64,000 bases of DNA from Thuidium tamariscinum (Eukaryota; Streptophyta; Bryopsida; Hypnales; Thuidiaceae): assembly GCA_947034885.2 (NCBI GenBank), contig OX344755.2, forward strand, positions 25,551,052 through 25,615,051. The letters are read 5' to 3'. Below the pieces are notes generated by a model that was not told where the DNA came from, searched no databases, and saw only the letters and a program-made list of their open reading frames with translations. A program made the translations under genes and the position numbers. This document shows positions 9,660 to 22,139 of the stretch, in pieces (within the stretch, counting starts at the first letter, position 1; the number at the start of each line of letters is the position of its first letter).

Positions 9660-12600
9660 AAGGATATAGGTGTGAACATCAAGTAATAAATGGGGAGGTA
9701 TTGTTATTATTATTTTTTGCGCACCCTATCATTATGTAATTTTCAAATTTGATTAATTAAAAAGGGGGCATACATTATTTGTAATCTCCAATTGTCACAA
9801 ATATATCATATGCTATCTTACTTCAATTTTGTTTCTACTACTTTGTTGTCCATGACACTCAGATTTTTTTCCTTATATGTAAATTTCTTGTAAAATGTTA
9901 TAACATTTGTGAAGTCCTATAGAATTTGTAAAGTGCAATTTATTTGTGAAGTGCTATACAAACTACAAAGTAGAAACTCAATGTGCACATTGTCGGGTAG
10001 AGAGGAGCGCGCTTAGAGAACACACAGGGTGTCTGGCTGCATGTTGATGAGTGAAGTTGGGTAAGTCTTCAAAACTCGAATCTTCTCTTGATCTTCACTC
10101 GAATCTTTGCTTGAATCTTCACTTATTCATTCATTGGCCTATCCTGTGGCTGGCTGTATAGGGCCAAGGGTGAAGGTGTGTAATAAGAAACAAGGCTTCG
10201 GACGGGTAAAACGGGACAGCCAACATGAGTGACCATTCGGATGATGGGCCTCTAAACTTCAAACCTACGATGACCAAGAAGCGCCTTTCATCAATGGGAA
10301 CAATATAAAAGATCGACCATGTGGGCCATTAACCCCACTTCGTCGCCACAAACACAAAATGGAGCGCTTATTGGATAACCACGGCTCGTAACAGTTTTAC
10401 AATGCAAAAATTGAATTTTCAACTAGCCTCCAAAACTGGCTGGGAATAACATAAATGAAAACGAGCCACGAGCCACCAACCACAACACAAGGCTAGGTCC
10501 ACGGCATGTACGGCCTTCGAATCTTCAAGTCTTCAAAAGAACCCAAAGAACCCCAAAGAACTTCAAAGAACCCCCTAAGAACTTCAAAGAACCCCAAAGA
10601 ACACTAGAAAACTTCTCCTCTCACTAGCTACGACCTTCTTTCTAGTGCTACAGATGGCTTAAGTCTCCAAATACTTAGTGTAATAGCATTTTGAAAAGAT
10701 AACTTTACAAGGAAAACACCCTCCAAATCTCAACTCTATCTAAACTACTTTCCAAAAGTTATTAGAGTGCAAAGTAGAGGTTCCTCAAATCCCTTGGCAA
10801 CCAACTACTGCCTCTATATTTTTCTATAACTTTTGAACTACAAATCCAAATTGCAAGTGTGATAGCAATTTAGAATCCTCAAACTAATATATACAACCTC
10901 AGAAAGTTTCATGATAAACTAAGACTTAGTCCAAAAGATATTAAGGAACAAAGTCTCGGGTTTCTAAACTATAAAGGCAACACTCCTTCCTATCTTCTAC
11001 ACTCTATGACTTCTTCAATAAGAGTTCAAATGAAGTGAATGAACTCATTATGGATAGGAAATTATACAAAATAACTCCACAAGAATATTCAAAGACATAT
11101 GAAAAACACACCCAAAGTTGTGGTCGTTTCAAGTCACGGCTTTTCTCCTTCCAAACTCCAAATTTCCTCCAAACCTTCAACTCTTCATAACTTTCTCCTC
11201 CAAAATCCAAATCAAATGGGTGATGACTTTTTGAAAAGCTACTACAATGATATACAATCCCTCCAAATCTCAAGACAAGATGAAAAATATTCCAAAAGTT
11301 ATGGCTCAAAGTCTAAGCCTTTGTTCTTCTCAATGGAAGGCCTTAGGTCCTCTCAACTTCAAAACTCTATATCTTTTGATTCACAAGTCCAAATTCAACT
11401 TGCAAGCACAATTTGAAAAAGTCTAATCACAAGGAATCAGATGCCAAAGTTTCAATTTCAAAGATTCAATGCTCAATGAGCTACATCAACCCAAAATTCG
11501 GCTTCAAAACCCCATTAACACTCACACACAAAACTCCATCTCCACACATATTAACCAAAAAAACTCCCCAAGAAAAACTCTCTAAACCCCCCTAAGAGGA
11601 GGAAGAAGATCACTCACCAATCCTACTAGACCCTAAGTTAAGTGAGAGATGCCCAAATGGATCTCCAAACAACTATTAGCCAAAGGAAAAGAACAAGAAC
11701 ATAAGTTCAAGTTTACTCTCCAAAGCCAATGAAACTCAAAGATCAAACTAAAAAATAAACTAATTCTAACTCATAATCTTATCTTCTAAACATATAGATA
11801 AAATATAAGATTAAAATTAGATATTAAACTTCAACTAAACTAAATGGAGGTAAAAACTAAAGTCAAAGAACAATCCTAAGACTCTAAATCTCATGACTTC
11901 ATTAAAACCCTCCAGTTCAACATTTTAGTATTGAACTTCAAACCTAAATATAGATTCTAGAACTTGAATTCTAAAATCTAATTTAAATACAAAATACGTA
12001 TACATTTTAAATAGTGTACATATTTTCATCACGACAATATGATAGATGATAACCAAAGTATATTGTTAAGCAAAAAAATGTGTTGAAAAATACAAAAAAT
12101 TAGCATTCAAATGCTCAAAACTCAAGGTTTACAAAACCTATTACAAGCATGAATTTTACAATTGTGCTTTTAGAAGAGTAATGTAGATAAGCAAAAGTCT
12201 TACAAAACCTATATAATCCATAGAAAAATGAAAGCACAAATGCTAACTTCCACAGCCTCTAGTTTTGCCATGACAAAATCTTCCTTTGCACCACAAAAGC
12301 AATAGCATTAGAAGTGTTTCCATTGAATCAACAGTGTGTGTAAAAAGTATTTATAAAAATATTACAAGTATAGAATATGAGGAGGGTTTAGGTTTCAAAT
12401 GCACATATACTAGAACCCAAACAAAGTATAGCCTCAATTTGAACATTGTGACGATGTGATCTACAATCTTGGATTTGCCTCCAATTTTGCTCTTGGTATA
12501 ACATTGACTTCCTTGGCACCCAAGTCCTTCTACAACTTTGATTGCAGGTCATGCAACTGCAATACAGTCAAATCTTCTAGCAGTACTATGCATAGGATAT

Positions 12601-12960
12601 CATATACATCCATCTACAAAGACCACATATAGGAGAGCATAGAATAAGCCAAGTTATACTTGGCAGCTATCCACACCATATCACCAAAAACCCAAAATCC
12701 CAAACCCAAAACCTTCAATTCAAAATGGAATCAGTATTTTGTCACAATCTCTATTTCTTGTTTCACAAAAGAAAAGAGAAAAGAAATCAACAACCCTAAA
12801 CGGGCCTGAATGAAACAGGTCTAAATGGAACAACTTTGTGACAAACATAAGGACAAGAATACTGAATTTCAATTTCAAAATTTAGGCTAAATGAAGCCAC
12901 CTAAAGCCACTTAAAGTCTATGAAATTATTGAATATGCCACTTACAAGGAATTTGAATTT
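9660..12960. other. No gene seen; A+C-skewed repetitive DNA
   Basis: 9,660-9,980 is AT-rich and featureless. About 9,990-10,520 is GC-richer and not recognised; it could be an old retrotransposon leader or LTR. 10,530-10,620 has a short array of CAAAGAACCCC-like units. About 10,680-11,480 repeats phrases such as CTCCAAATCTCAA and TTCCAAAAGTTAT at irregular 100-170 bp steps. The short ORFs (105 and 101 aa on opposite strands near 11.0-11.4 kb) have repeat composition only. Confidence 0.5.
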
Positions 12961-12973
12961 CACATTGAGGATT

Positions 12974-13204
12974 GCTATTATGTGAGTATAGAAGTGTGAG
13001 CCTATGAGCCTAGAGAACTATACACCTATGATATAAGTGTTTATATCATAGTAACCTTCTACATTAATAGTGTATATATGCTATAAAATACCTATATTAT
13101 AGGTGTTTATGTTATAAACACATTCAATGGTTGCATGATTCATACTTATATATATATATATACTCAAGGCTCACATGTTCACACTTCCATGCTCACATCC
13201 TAGC
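12974..13204. mobile_element. Hairpin MITE, family E (copy 1)
   Basis: The ends are inverted: left GCTATTATGTGAGTATAGAA, right ..CTTCCATGCTCACATCCTAGC. About 40 bp of terminal inverted repeat contains GTGAGCCTATGAGCCT, and the middle has further inverted TAGGTGTTTAT pieces. A second copy with clearer ends is at 23,873-24,100. No coding capacity. Confidence 0.65.
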
Positions 13205-13544
13205 ACCGTTGTTTCACACTTTTGGCCAAAAAAAAAGAATAAAAAGGGGATATCTCAGGTCCATTTTTTTCTAATTGAACCTATTTTTTATACCCTATAT
13301 TAGTTATAACACATGGCATGGCATTTTTGGCACCCTATAGTATAAAATAACAAATTCAAATTTTTATCTCAAATATTTTTTAGGCACCGTATCATTTGTT
13401 CGCATGTAGTTTTCTACTACTAACACTCACTGCCCCCCTTGAGATCTCCACTAACACATACCTACCTGAAATGGCTATATTGCTTGTCTTTTAGGGGTTA
13501 AAATTTCCTTAAACTAAATAGGAATGTTTACTCCTCATTTAAAA

Positions 13545-13562
13545 GGCATGTTTCTTATAGTG
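13545..13562 (-). mobile_element. Unpaired CACTA-type terminus
   Basis: On the - strand from 13,562 it reads CACTATAAGAAACATGCC, sharing CACTATAAGAAAC with the left terminus at 17,426. I found no matching opposite end to the left in this window, so the element is truncated or its partner has diverged. Confidence 0.35.
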
Positions 13563-14019
13563 GATACATTACAACTTAGTACATTTGTTTGTGAAACTTT
13601 AATACAATACATAAGACTATAGGATGTCTAATTGATTTGATGAACATTTTTTTGGAATCCATTGAATATAAAAATGGTGCAATCATGTAGAATTGGTCTT
13701 AATTTTTGAATTTTCTACCAAATGTGTAAGATTAGCTAACTGAATTGTCACTGAGGGAGGAGGTCCATAAAGCATTAGATGTTTTTTCTGCTAGTTAGAA
13801 GACTGCGGGTTCCCGATTGTGGGAATGCAGTGGGGATTTGCCACATATGTGATCTAACATGGCTGAGAGACTTCCATGTCAAATAATAATATTTAAAAAA
13901 TTAAAAAAATATTTTTTTCTTGAATATTTTTTTTTATAATTCTAATTGTTCACAACATTGGGAACATGCCTGAAATAGTCTTCTAATCCCTCAAAAAAAT
14001 CTAATGTGCCCATCTAAGA

Positions 14020-14300
14020 ATTGAGATTGAAATTTGGGGAATTGAAATTTTTTGAACTATTTTTAAACAAGTTTTTTTGGAAAGACAAGAAGAATTGGCA
14101 TCTATACTAAGTCGTTTCATATATTTTTAGAGCTCTATGGAGTTAGTTATCTAATTTTGAAGTCATAATGGTATAGAGCTCTAAAACCATCCACCCTCTC
14201 AAATGTACATTGTTTATACATTTTTGTAAAGATGAAAAAGAAACATGTACAAACAATGTACATTTGAGAAGGTCGGTGGATTTAGAGCTTGAGTGATTTT
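14020..14300. mobile_element. Family F element with internal hairpin (copy 1)
   Basis: It contains GAATTGGCATCTA, a CGTTTCATAT block, then a hairpin (about 14,175-14,288): GAGCTCTAAAACCATCCACC is answered by GGTGGATTTAGAGC across a loop rich in GATGAAAAAGAAACATG. The same organisation is at 16,900-17,200 and in both arms of the palindrome at 52,605-53,262. Confidence 0.55.
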
Positions 14301-15237
14301 TGAGCCTCTTCGTAACATTTTCTAATTTTGCTCAATGTTGAAATTGAGAATTACAACTTTGAGAATCATACCATTGCTTTTACTCCCTTCTTTAGAGTTC
14401 TTTAGCATTGCCACAAACATCTATAAATGGATTTTTGCAAGAAACTCTTTTATATTTCTGGCTCAAAATGACTTGAGTACTATAGTACTATGACTTGTGG
14501 AATAGGTTTGTTTTAATGAAGTAAAATATGGATACTTTATAAAGCACTCTAAGTAATATGTGAGTGAAAATTCTAAACAAGAAAAAAAATTCTCTAAAAG
14601 TTATGTTTTCTCAAAGAGTGATTGAAAATACAAAAAATAGATGATTTGGAATTTAGTTTTAGAAAATATTAAAAAAAATTCAAAAACAAAAAAAAATTTA
14701 AATACATTTTTTGTAACTTAAAGGTGCTTCTATTCAACCATTTGGATCTTCAAGAAAAAAAAATTCTATTACCTCTATGTGCACAAAGGCAATGCACTTT
14801 AAGCATATGTAGAAGGTAGACATTTTATTATTTTTAGAAAATTAGTTCACAAGATTGTATATTTACAGTAGAAGTCTTTGAACTCCAATTCCAACCTTCA
14901 AATTTGCATTTTTGAGTTGGAAATAGTGTCGAAACCCCTCAAAATGGCCAAAGTAGACATCCGTGTGGGGGAATTTCAAAATAGTAAAATACTTTAGGAG
15001 ATTGGGAAAAAAAACCAATGTACGGTAGAAACTACTACATCTACCTTCATTTCAAATTTTATTGCAAATAGACATTCTTTGCAAAACTTATGAGGAAAAA
15101 AAAACTTTATAAAACAAAGGGCACACTAAAAAAGACAAGCGTTTCTTACAACAACTCTAATGTTACAAACTCCAAATTTAAAATCGAATCATTTATGGCC
15201 TCTGGATACTCCACTTACTTATACAAGAAAGAGAAGC
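14301..15237. other. No gene seen; AT-rich DNA
   Basis: About 70% A+T with many short poly-A and poly-T runs. I see no coding region, RNA gene or clear repeat border here. Confidence 0.5.
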
Positions 15238-15241
15238 TTAA

Positions 15242-16184
15242 CCCCTAAAGCCCTCAATTGCAATTTTGGCAAGGTAACAATTTCGGACAACTCATTATGA
15301 ATGGAGATTCTATTTTTTTGTTTAAAATTTTCACAAAATATCTTTCCCAGGAATAGCTATAAGGCCCAACAATTTTCATAACTTTTGACTATATCATGGT
15401 TAAAAAGTTATAGTATAATATGTCTTATTTTTTATTCAAAGGATAGACCGAGCAACTAAAAAAACTTCTATAAAAATTATTTTTTTGAGAAATAAAAAAT
15501 TTGAAATTGGTTTATTAGATTTATATCTATAAAGATAGCTTTGAATCAATCCATTTTGATCGATGAGATGAAAGTTATGAGGAGTTTTAGTTTGAGGTAG
15601 TTTGCGGGTAGTTACGGAATTTCTACTCTACAAAAAAATTTGATATCCTTTCATTAATTCAATTTTTTATATTTTTGAAAAAAGATTAAAACACTTGTGA
15701 AGATTTTTTATTAAGATATTACAACCATTGGGATTGGTATTTTTCATTTCCATAAATAAATTGTTCACAATTTATTTATTTATAATCATTTTCTATTTCT
15801 TCTACTTACTATTTTTTTCTTATATGTTGTGCAATTCCAAATGATTTGAAATTTCTTGAGCATGTAGCTATTTTGCATTGAAGAGTGAATTCAAAGAGTA
15901 ACCACCATTTTGAGCATTTATTCATACAAATGTGATCTTGTGAAGTGCAACCACCTGAGTTTTTGCACAGCTAAAAAAAGGATTTTTGTCAATGCAATTG
16001 TTAATATCTTGCAATCTACATAGCGAAATTTTTTGACATCTTCCCCACATCTTTTCAAAACACCTTACTACAAGATCCTATGGTTATATTTGTCAAGGAA
16101 AAAAATTCTAAAATTTTGCACTCATATTAAAAATTGTTGTTTTGGAGTGTTTTTGATGAAAACATAGTCAAAAACTTTAAGGGG
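15242..16184 (-). mobile_element. TTAA-family element, intact (copy A2, 943 bp)
   Basis: The borders are TTAA (15,238-15,241) followed by CCCCTAAAG, and CTTTAAGGGG followed by TTAA (16,185-16,188). The four-base sites match on both sides, as expected for a target duplication. The terminal inverted repeat is short (about 9-10 bp). The body is homologous, in reverse, to the copy at 20,743. It encodes no protein, so it is non-autonomous. Confidence 0.7.
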
Positions 16185-16559
16185 TTAAGCAATCATATTT
16201 TGAAGTCTAGAATATTGGTGCTTTTTTCAAATCCGACAGTAAGAAGGTATCACCAAAAACTGAGGCTATGGTCGGCAACCTTGTAAGGCATTCTAAAATG
16301 CCCGGTGATACAATCCATAGGTTTATTCATGATTTTTCTTGGTCACTCTGCTCTGAGTTCATTGCTGTACAAATTTTTCCTTAATTTTATTATTTTTGAG
16401 AGTTTTATATTCTCCTGTAGTCTATGCTCCTCCAATATTGCATTGTTAGCTTCAAAATTGAAGCTAAGTTTTGTGGTCTGGTATGTATATTACAGAAGCT
16501 CGATGAATAGCTGTTTTTGACTGAAAGTTTGACAGCAAGAATCATTTACACTGGATCAA

Positions 16560-16700
16560 ATTTCAAGAGATAGTAAGGGAGGAGGTTTGTAAGCTGACAT
16601 AACATTCAGTAGCAGGAGAGCAGACTGCCTCATTCTCGACAGAATGATGTGGAATATTCCACATCATTTCGTCACAATTAGTAACTACTGATTTGCATTC
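16560..16700. repeat. Family G repeat with a 26-bp perfect palindrome
   Basis: 16,643-16,668 is a perfect palindrome centred on TGGAATATTCCA. The flank (GAGGCAGTCT.. and ..CTGAATGTTATG on the other strand) matches the flank of a double palindrome at 44,641-44,760, in opposite orientation, so this is a dispersed repeat and not a chance palindrome. Confidence 0.55.
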
Positions 16701-16899
16701 TCATTTGTGCGGGGAGGCTTGTCATGGTATGCAGGTTCTGAAATGCAGTTGGGCATGCCTAATTGGATGTTAATTGTCTCTTAGGCGAGTTAATTCAATT
16801 CAGTGAACCAATATTCAGCCTGCTGTCAGGGTTTCAGTGAAACTAAAATTTCAAACCAAACTTGTTAGGGACGGAATTCTTCTATTTACTTTCGAGAGA

Positions 16900-17205
16900 G
16901 CAAAAGGTAGTCTGCTCTCCTGCTATTGAATGTTGTGAAACTGAATTTTGAAGTGGCGAAACTTCTTGAACTATTCTTCAATAAATTTTCCTCAAAAGAC
17001 GAGTGGAATTGGCATCTAACCCAAGTTATTTCATATTTTTGGAAGCTTTGTGGAATTAGTTACGAATTGAAGTCAAAACGGCGTAGGGCTCTAAAACCGC
17101 CCTCACCTTCAAATAAACATTTTTTTGTACATTCTTGTAAAGATGAAAAAGAAACATGTACAAAGAGTTTAAGAACCTAAGCGGTTTTAGAGCCTCCTCC
17201 CTAAG
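16900..17205. mobile_element. Family F element with internal hairpin (copy 2)
   Basis: It has the same block order as at 14,020: AGACGAGTGGAATTGGCATC, then TTTCATATTTTTGGAAGC, then a hairpin at 17,088-17,193 whose arms begin CTCTAAAACCGCC and end GCGGTTTTAGAG. The 84-aa ORF over it is accidental. Confidence 0.55.
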
Positions 17206-18984
17206 AATTAATCATAATAGAAACCCCAGTTTAAAATAGGAGTGTCAAAAGGAGGTATAATTGAGAATAGTAGAAAAAAACACCACACCAAACTTTTCTT
17301 GACCTTACTTTTGGTGCTCCAAGGAGTTTCATCCAATGGTTTTCTTTTTCAAACTTTGGCTCCTAGTCTTGCATTGCCTATACTTTATGATTAATTCTAC
17401 TGAGTTCTAAATATTATTTTGATTCCACTATAAGAAACCCATGTTTTTTTGTGTGTCAAGATTTTGCATTGGAATGTTGCATGTGATGTTTTTCCACTTC
17501 AAAATAGACATCAATTTACTTGTGTTGCTATGGACTTGCCAAAAACGTGTTGTGCTAAGGCAAAACATGACATGTAGAAGCTCGGACATAAAAAGAAACC
17601 CTAATCAATGGATCCTCAAAGTTTGCCATGTGGCTACCACCTAGGCATGGGAATGCCAACATGGAAGATTTTTCACTCATTGCACATCAATGATGTGGCA
17701 CTTGACGTAGCACTGACATGGCATGCCATGTAGTAATCAAAAATGGATGATGTGGCATCTAAATATGCTGAGGTGGCATGCCTAGTTAGCACAATTTTGT
17801 GCCACTTGAAAATTTTGAATTATTTTTAGAGACATCAACTTAAACATTTTAATGATTTTTGGGATGTTAGCTCAAACATTCAAACATTTTATGAGATGAT
17901 TTTTGAAACATCAACTTGAATATCTAGATGTTTTACAATGTTAGCTTAGATGTTGACATTTCTTTATAAATGCACATTGAATTGTCCAATTTAATTTAGG
18001 TGAAAAAAATGATGTCACCTTTGACATCTTAGTCATTGAATGCAATATGGAACATGGTGTCAATGTGTACAATCCTATCTATCCACCATAATGCACATAT
18101 GCATTTCAAAATAATTACTAAATACATGTGCAATGCAAGTATAATGTCTACTAAAGCATATCATATAATACACTATACACAAGATTCAATACATCACTTA
18201 CAATACATCATACACACACCATATTTAATACTTCATACAATTTACACATTACAATATACACTATATTTCACCTCATAAGGCATTTGCCTTTGAATATATA
18301 AGTAGGAGAACTCAAGCTCTTTATACATGTTCAAAAGTGGAAGGTAAGACAAACCATATGGGACATTGTCTTAAAATGCAGAAATTGGGGTTACAAGTAT
18401 AGTTTTAGACTACATTTAGGCATAGTAGAGCAATTTTTTTCAAAATAATTTCAACTAAGAAAAGTTGGTAATTAAAGCTAATTTTCATCTCCAAAAATCT
18501 GTTTTAGATTTCAAGTCTTTAACTAAAAGTTATGGGCAAATTTAAAAGGCCAATTGGAAGGGGTAGTTTCTTTGGCATTTTTTTTGACATTTTCATTGAC
18601 ATTAAATCTAATATCCTTTCAAAACTAGTGATGTTGTAGAAGACATGCCATTCCTTATTACATTATTACACTTGGTGTCTCAATGAATATGTTCATGTTG
18701 TTCACAACATTCAAACAAAGGCATTTGTGTTAAGATTTTATCTTTACATTCTAGAAGACATACCTTATTAATAAACTAGAATTTCAACCTTTGGTTTTGA
18801 AATTTATCTAATAATGATTATAAGTTTCTATTACCAAAAACTTTCATCTCAAATAACAAGTGGTATGTATTCTGAAAAAGGTTGAAAAATGAATTGAAAT
18901 GGCATATTTTTTAACTCAAATAGTTGTAGAGATCACATTTAGATGACTATTGCATCAATAATCAAGGAAAATAAAATCTCAATA

Positions 18985-19400
18985 TGAAAGTTTTTGTCTT
19001 ATATAGTATAGGAGTGAAGAAGTTATTTTTAGCTTTACAATGTATCTGTTTACTTAAAAAATTTATAATTATTTACTGTTAATAAGAAAAAATATCAATA
19101 ATTCAAAACTTAAACTTTCAAAATAAGAAAATCTATTCATATTTTTTTCGAGCATTTAAATGTACTCCTTATATATAAATATCTATAAGTAAATAAGTAT
19201 CTATATGTATCTATATGTAAATTTACATACATTTAGGCATTCCACCTTTTAAAAATATGAATAGATTTTACTACTTGAAAGTTTATGCTTTGAATCATCA
19301 ATATTTTTATTTGTTCATTGTAATTAGTTACAAATTTTTGGAATAAGAGAATACACTCAAGAAATAAAAATAACTATCACACCCCTACATTACTATATTA
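18985..19400. mobile_element. Long-hairpin MITE
   Basis: An imperfect inverted repeat of about 415 bp centred near 19,195. The outer arms pair TATAGTATAGGAGTGAAGAA with its complement near 19,380-19,400; the inner arms pair CTTTCAAAATAAGAAAATC with GATTTTACTACTTGAAAG. The loop holds TATCTATATG repeats. Non-coding. Confidence 0.55.
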
Positions 19401-19897
19401 GATAAAAAAATCGTGATAAACATGAATGAAAAATTATAAAAAATTATTATCTATTAAAAATCAATTATCAAGTAATTATGAGTAAAGAAAATAATGTGGG
19501 CTTTTTTAAAATTCTTGTTGAAGACATATGTAGTCGTTGGAAGTGGCTCTCCTTATATTTTGCGTACACCTATAGTAATGACTTATTTAAAAGGGGACTA
19601 TTTACCTTGCAAAATTCATGAAAAAATATAATATTTTTTAAATTAAAGATAAATTTCGGTGATTAATTGTATCATATTAGTACTTATAATTTTTTTGGTG
19701 GGCATTTAAAAATGGGATATGTTACTTATTCCCTAAAAGACCATCTCCCTTCAAAGGACAAATGGGATTTGAGGTAGGTACCTACAAGTTCAAATTTTAT
19801 CTTGATTTTTTAGAATTTTATTTGAAGATAGAAAGTTTGATTATCTTGATGGGAATATAATTTTTTTTCAATTGATGCCTGGGAATAAAATTTATGC

Positions 19898-20250
19898 CCA
19901 AATAAGCTCAAAATAAGGGAGAGCTGGCAATAAAACAAATTTTCAAAATTTGAATTCTGAGAAAAATAAAAATTTCTTCTCATAGATTATATTTTTGTTT
20001 ATATGGGAAGCTTTGATTCATTCCATTTAGATTTGTCATAAAAAAGTGATGGACAATCTTGCTTTTCTGGCAATTTGATCATCTTCTTTAAAGATTAACT
20101 TGTAGTATTCAATTTTGAATGCAATTTTTACTATTTATCAAAAAATAAATTTCCACATGGTTTTTTTTTTTTCTAGAACAATCCCACCATTAGGATTAGT
20201 GCATTCTAATTCCACCTTATAGATATTAATTATTTAACTTTTCCTTTTAT
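19898..20250 (+). mobile_element. Family C fragment
   Basis: It shares 'gattcattccatttagattt', 'agttatggacaatct'-like and 'aatcccaccattaggat'-like blocks with 29,870-30,240 and 49,230-49,465, and in reverse with 46,040-46,400. The copy at 49,091-51,025 shows the complete ends. Here they are not clear. Confidence 0.4.
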
Positions 20251-20302
20251 TTCATACCTACTTCTATATAACAATATTTTAAAGAATTAAAATAATTATT
20301 TT

Positions 20303-20520
20303 TTGGACTTTTCCTACACCCCACTTTTTTTCCTTATCCTCATTTCTTCCATATGCCCAATTTTTTTCTTGCAGTCCATTTTTCTCTTTATCTCCATTTT
20401 TTTCCTTATAGACAATTCTTTATTTGCACCCCTTTTTTTCCTTATCTCCACTTTTTTTTAATCCCCAATTCTTTTTACACCCTCTTTCTTTGCTTAAATC
20501 CAATTTTTTCCCACTTTATT
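20303..20520 (+). repeat. Polypyrimidine tract with degenerate 30-35 bp units
   Basis: About 220 bases almost entirely T and C on the + strand, built from units such as CCTTATCTCCATTTTTTTCC repeated with changes. The 65-aa ORF across it (rich in Phe, Tyr, Pro, Leu) simply reads the repeat. Confidence 0.6.
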
Positions 20521-20742
20521 GAAATTGTGAAAGTACACTATTATTTTTAATCAATATTGAGGATTATGTATGAAAATAAATGAAAAAAAGGCAAACAAGA
20601 TAAAAATAACCCTAAACCAATAACAATTTTGCTTCCAATTTTGCAATCAAGGAAGAAAATTAACAATACCAAAATCCAAACTTTGAATTGAAAACCCTAG
20701 TTGAAATATATACACTCAATTTGTGTGATGTAATTGCAATAA

Positions 20743-21686
20743 CCCCTAAAGGTTTTTGACTATGTTTTCACCAAAACTGCTTCAAAACTGTCATTTTTTA
20801 GACAACTACCAAATTTTAAGAAAAAACATTTTTGGACAAAAGTAACTATATAATAGTTTAGAGCATAAGTTTAAAAAGATGTGGAAAAATATTCATCAAT
20901 TTTCACCATGTAGATTGCAAGATATTAGTGTTTGAAGTGACAAAAATCCTTTTTTTACCACTGTGGGAATCCGGACAGCTGCACTTCACAAGGTTACATT
21001 TGTATGAAAAAAATTTCAAATTGGTGGTTACTCTCTAGATTCATTCTTGAAAGCAAGTTGGCTATATGCAAAAAAAATTCAAATCATTTGGAGTTGTAAA
21101 ACATAGAGGAAAAAAATAACAAGTACAAAGAAGTAGAAAATGAGCCAAAACACTAAATTGTAAACAATTTATTTATGGAATTGAAAAATTCTGATCCCAA
21201 TGGTTAAAATGCTGTAATAAAAAATCTTCACCTATTTCAATTATTTTTATCAAAAAATATTAAAAATTGAATTAAATAAAGGATTTCAAACTTTTTTTGT
21301 AGTGTAGGAATTTTATAACTAGCTACAAACTACCTCAAACTAAACCTCCTCATAACTTTTGACTCAATAATCCAAATGGAATGATTCAAAGATTCTTGCA
21401 AACACAAAACTTGAAATAAACTATTTCAATTATTCATTTTTTCAAAAAATTATTTTTAAAGAAGTTTTTTTATTTGCCCAGGCTGCCCAAAGATCAAAGG
21501 AAATCACATATCATGCAATAACTTTTTGACTATGTAGTCAAATGTTATGAAACTTGTTGGACCTTAAAGATACTCCTTGGGCGCATGTTGTGTGAAAATT
21601 CCAAAGAAAAAGAATAAAAACTCCATTCATAGTGAGCTGCCCAAAATCACTATATTGCCAAAAAACGGAGTTTGGTCCTTTAGGGG
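20743..21686 (+). mobile_element. TTAA-family element, intact (copy A3, 944 bp)
   Basis: It starts CCCCTAAAGGTTTTTGACTA and ends GGTCCTTTAGGGG. It is flanked by ATAA on both sides (20,739-20,742 and 21,687-21,690). The matching change from TTAA to ATAA on both flanks favours a true four-base duplication. The body carries blocks used to recognise other copies, for example GGAATGATTCAAAG and CAATTTATTTATGGAA. Confidence 0.7.
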
Positions 21687-22139
21687 ATAAAAGCCTAAAA
21701 ATATTTTGAATTGAAGTCACCATCTTTCTTTCTAACACCTTCCCAAAAAAACTTCAATCCTATCATTAGATACATGACCTTGGATACTAAATTTTAAAGT
21801 ATTTTTTGCATATACCATATGTACCTTGCAATGAAATATTCTATATAAAATATGGGCAAAACTTTATGACAAATCACCCCATTTATGAATACATTTAAAG
21901 CTTCATCTGGTACCTTTTAACCCTCTTTTTTGTACTCATATTTGCATATACTATTTTACATGTACTATTCACATAATTTATAGTATTGTGTCTAACCCTA
22001 TAGTACATATAATCATGTTTCACAATTTTCAAGCACCCTATGATAAATATAATTTGCTTACAAATTTTACGTGCAAGGAATATATTAAATCCTATATTTT
22101 ATTGCATGTTGTTCCTATGTTTTTCAAGAATGCTTGCCC

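Noticed and set aside
10530-10620. CAAAGAACCCC array as a functional element
   Set aside because: Short, irregular and without flanking structure; best seen as simple-sequence drift.
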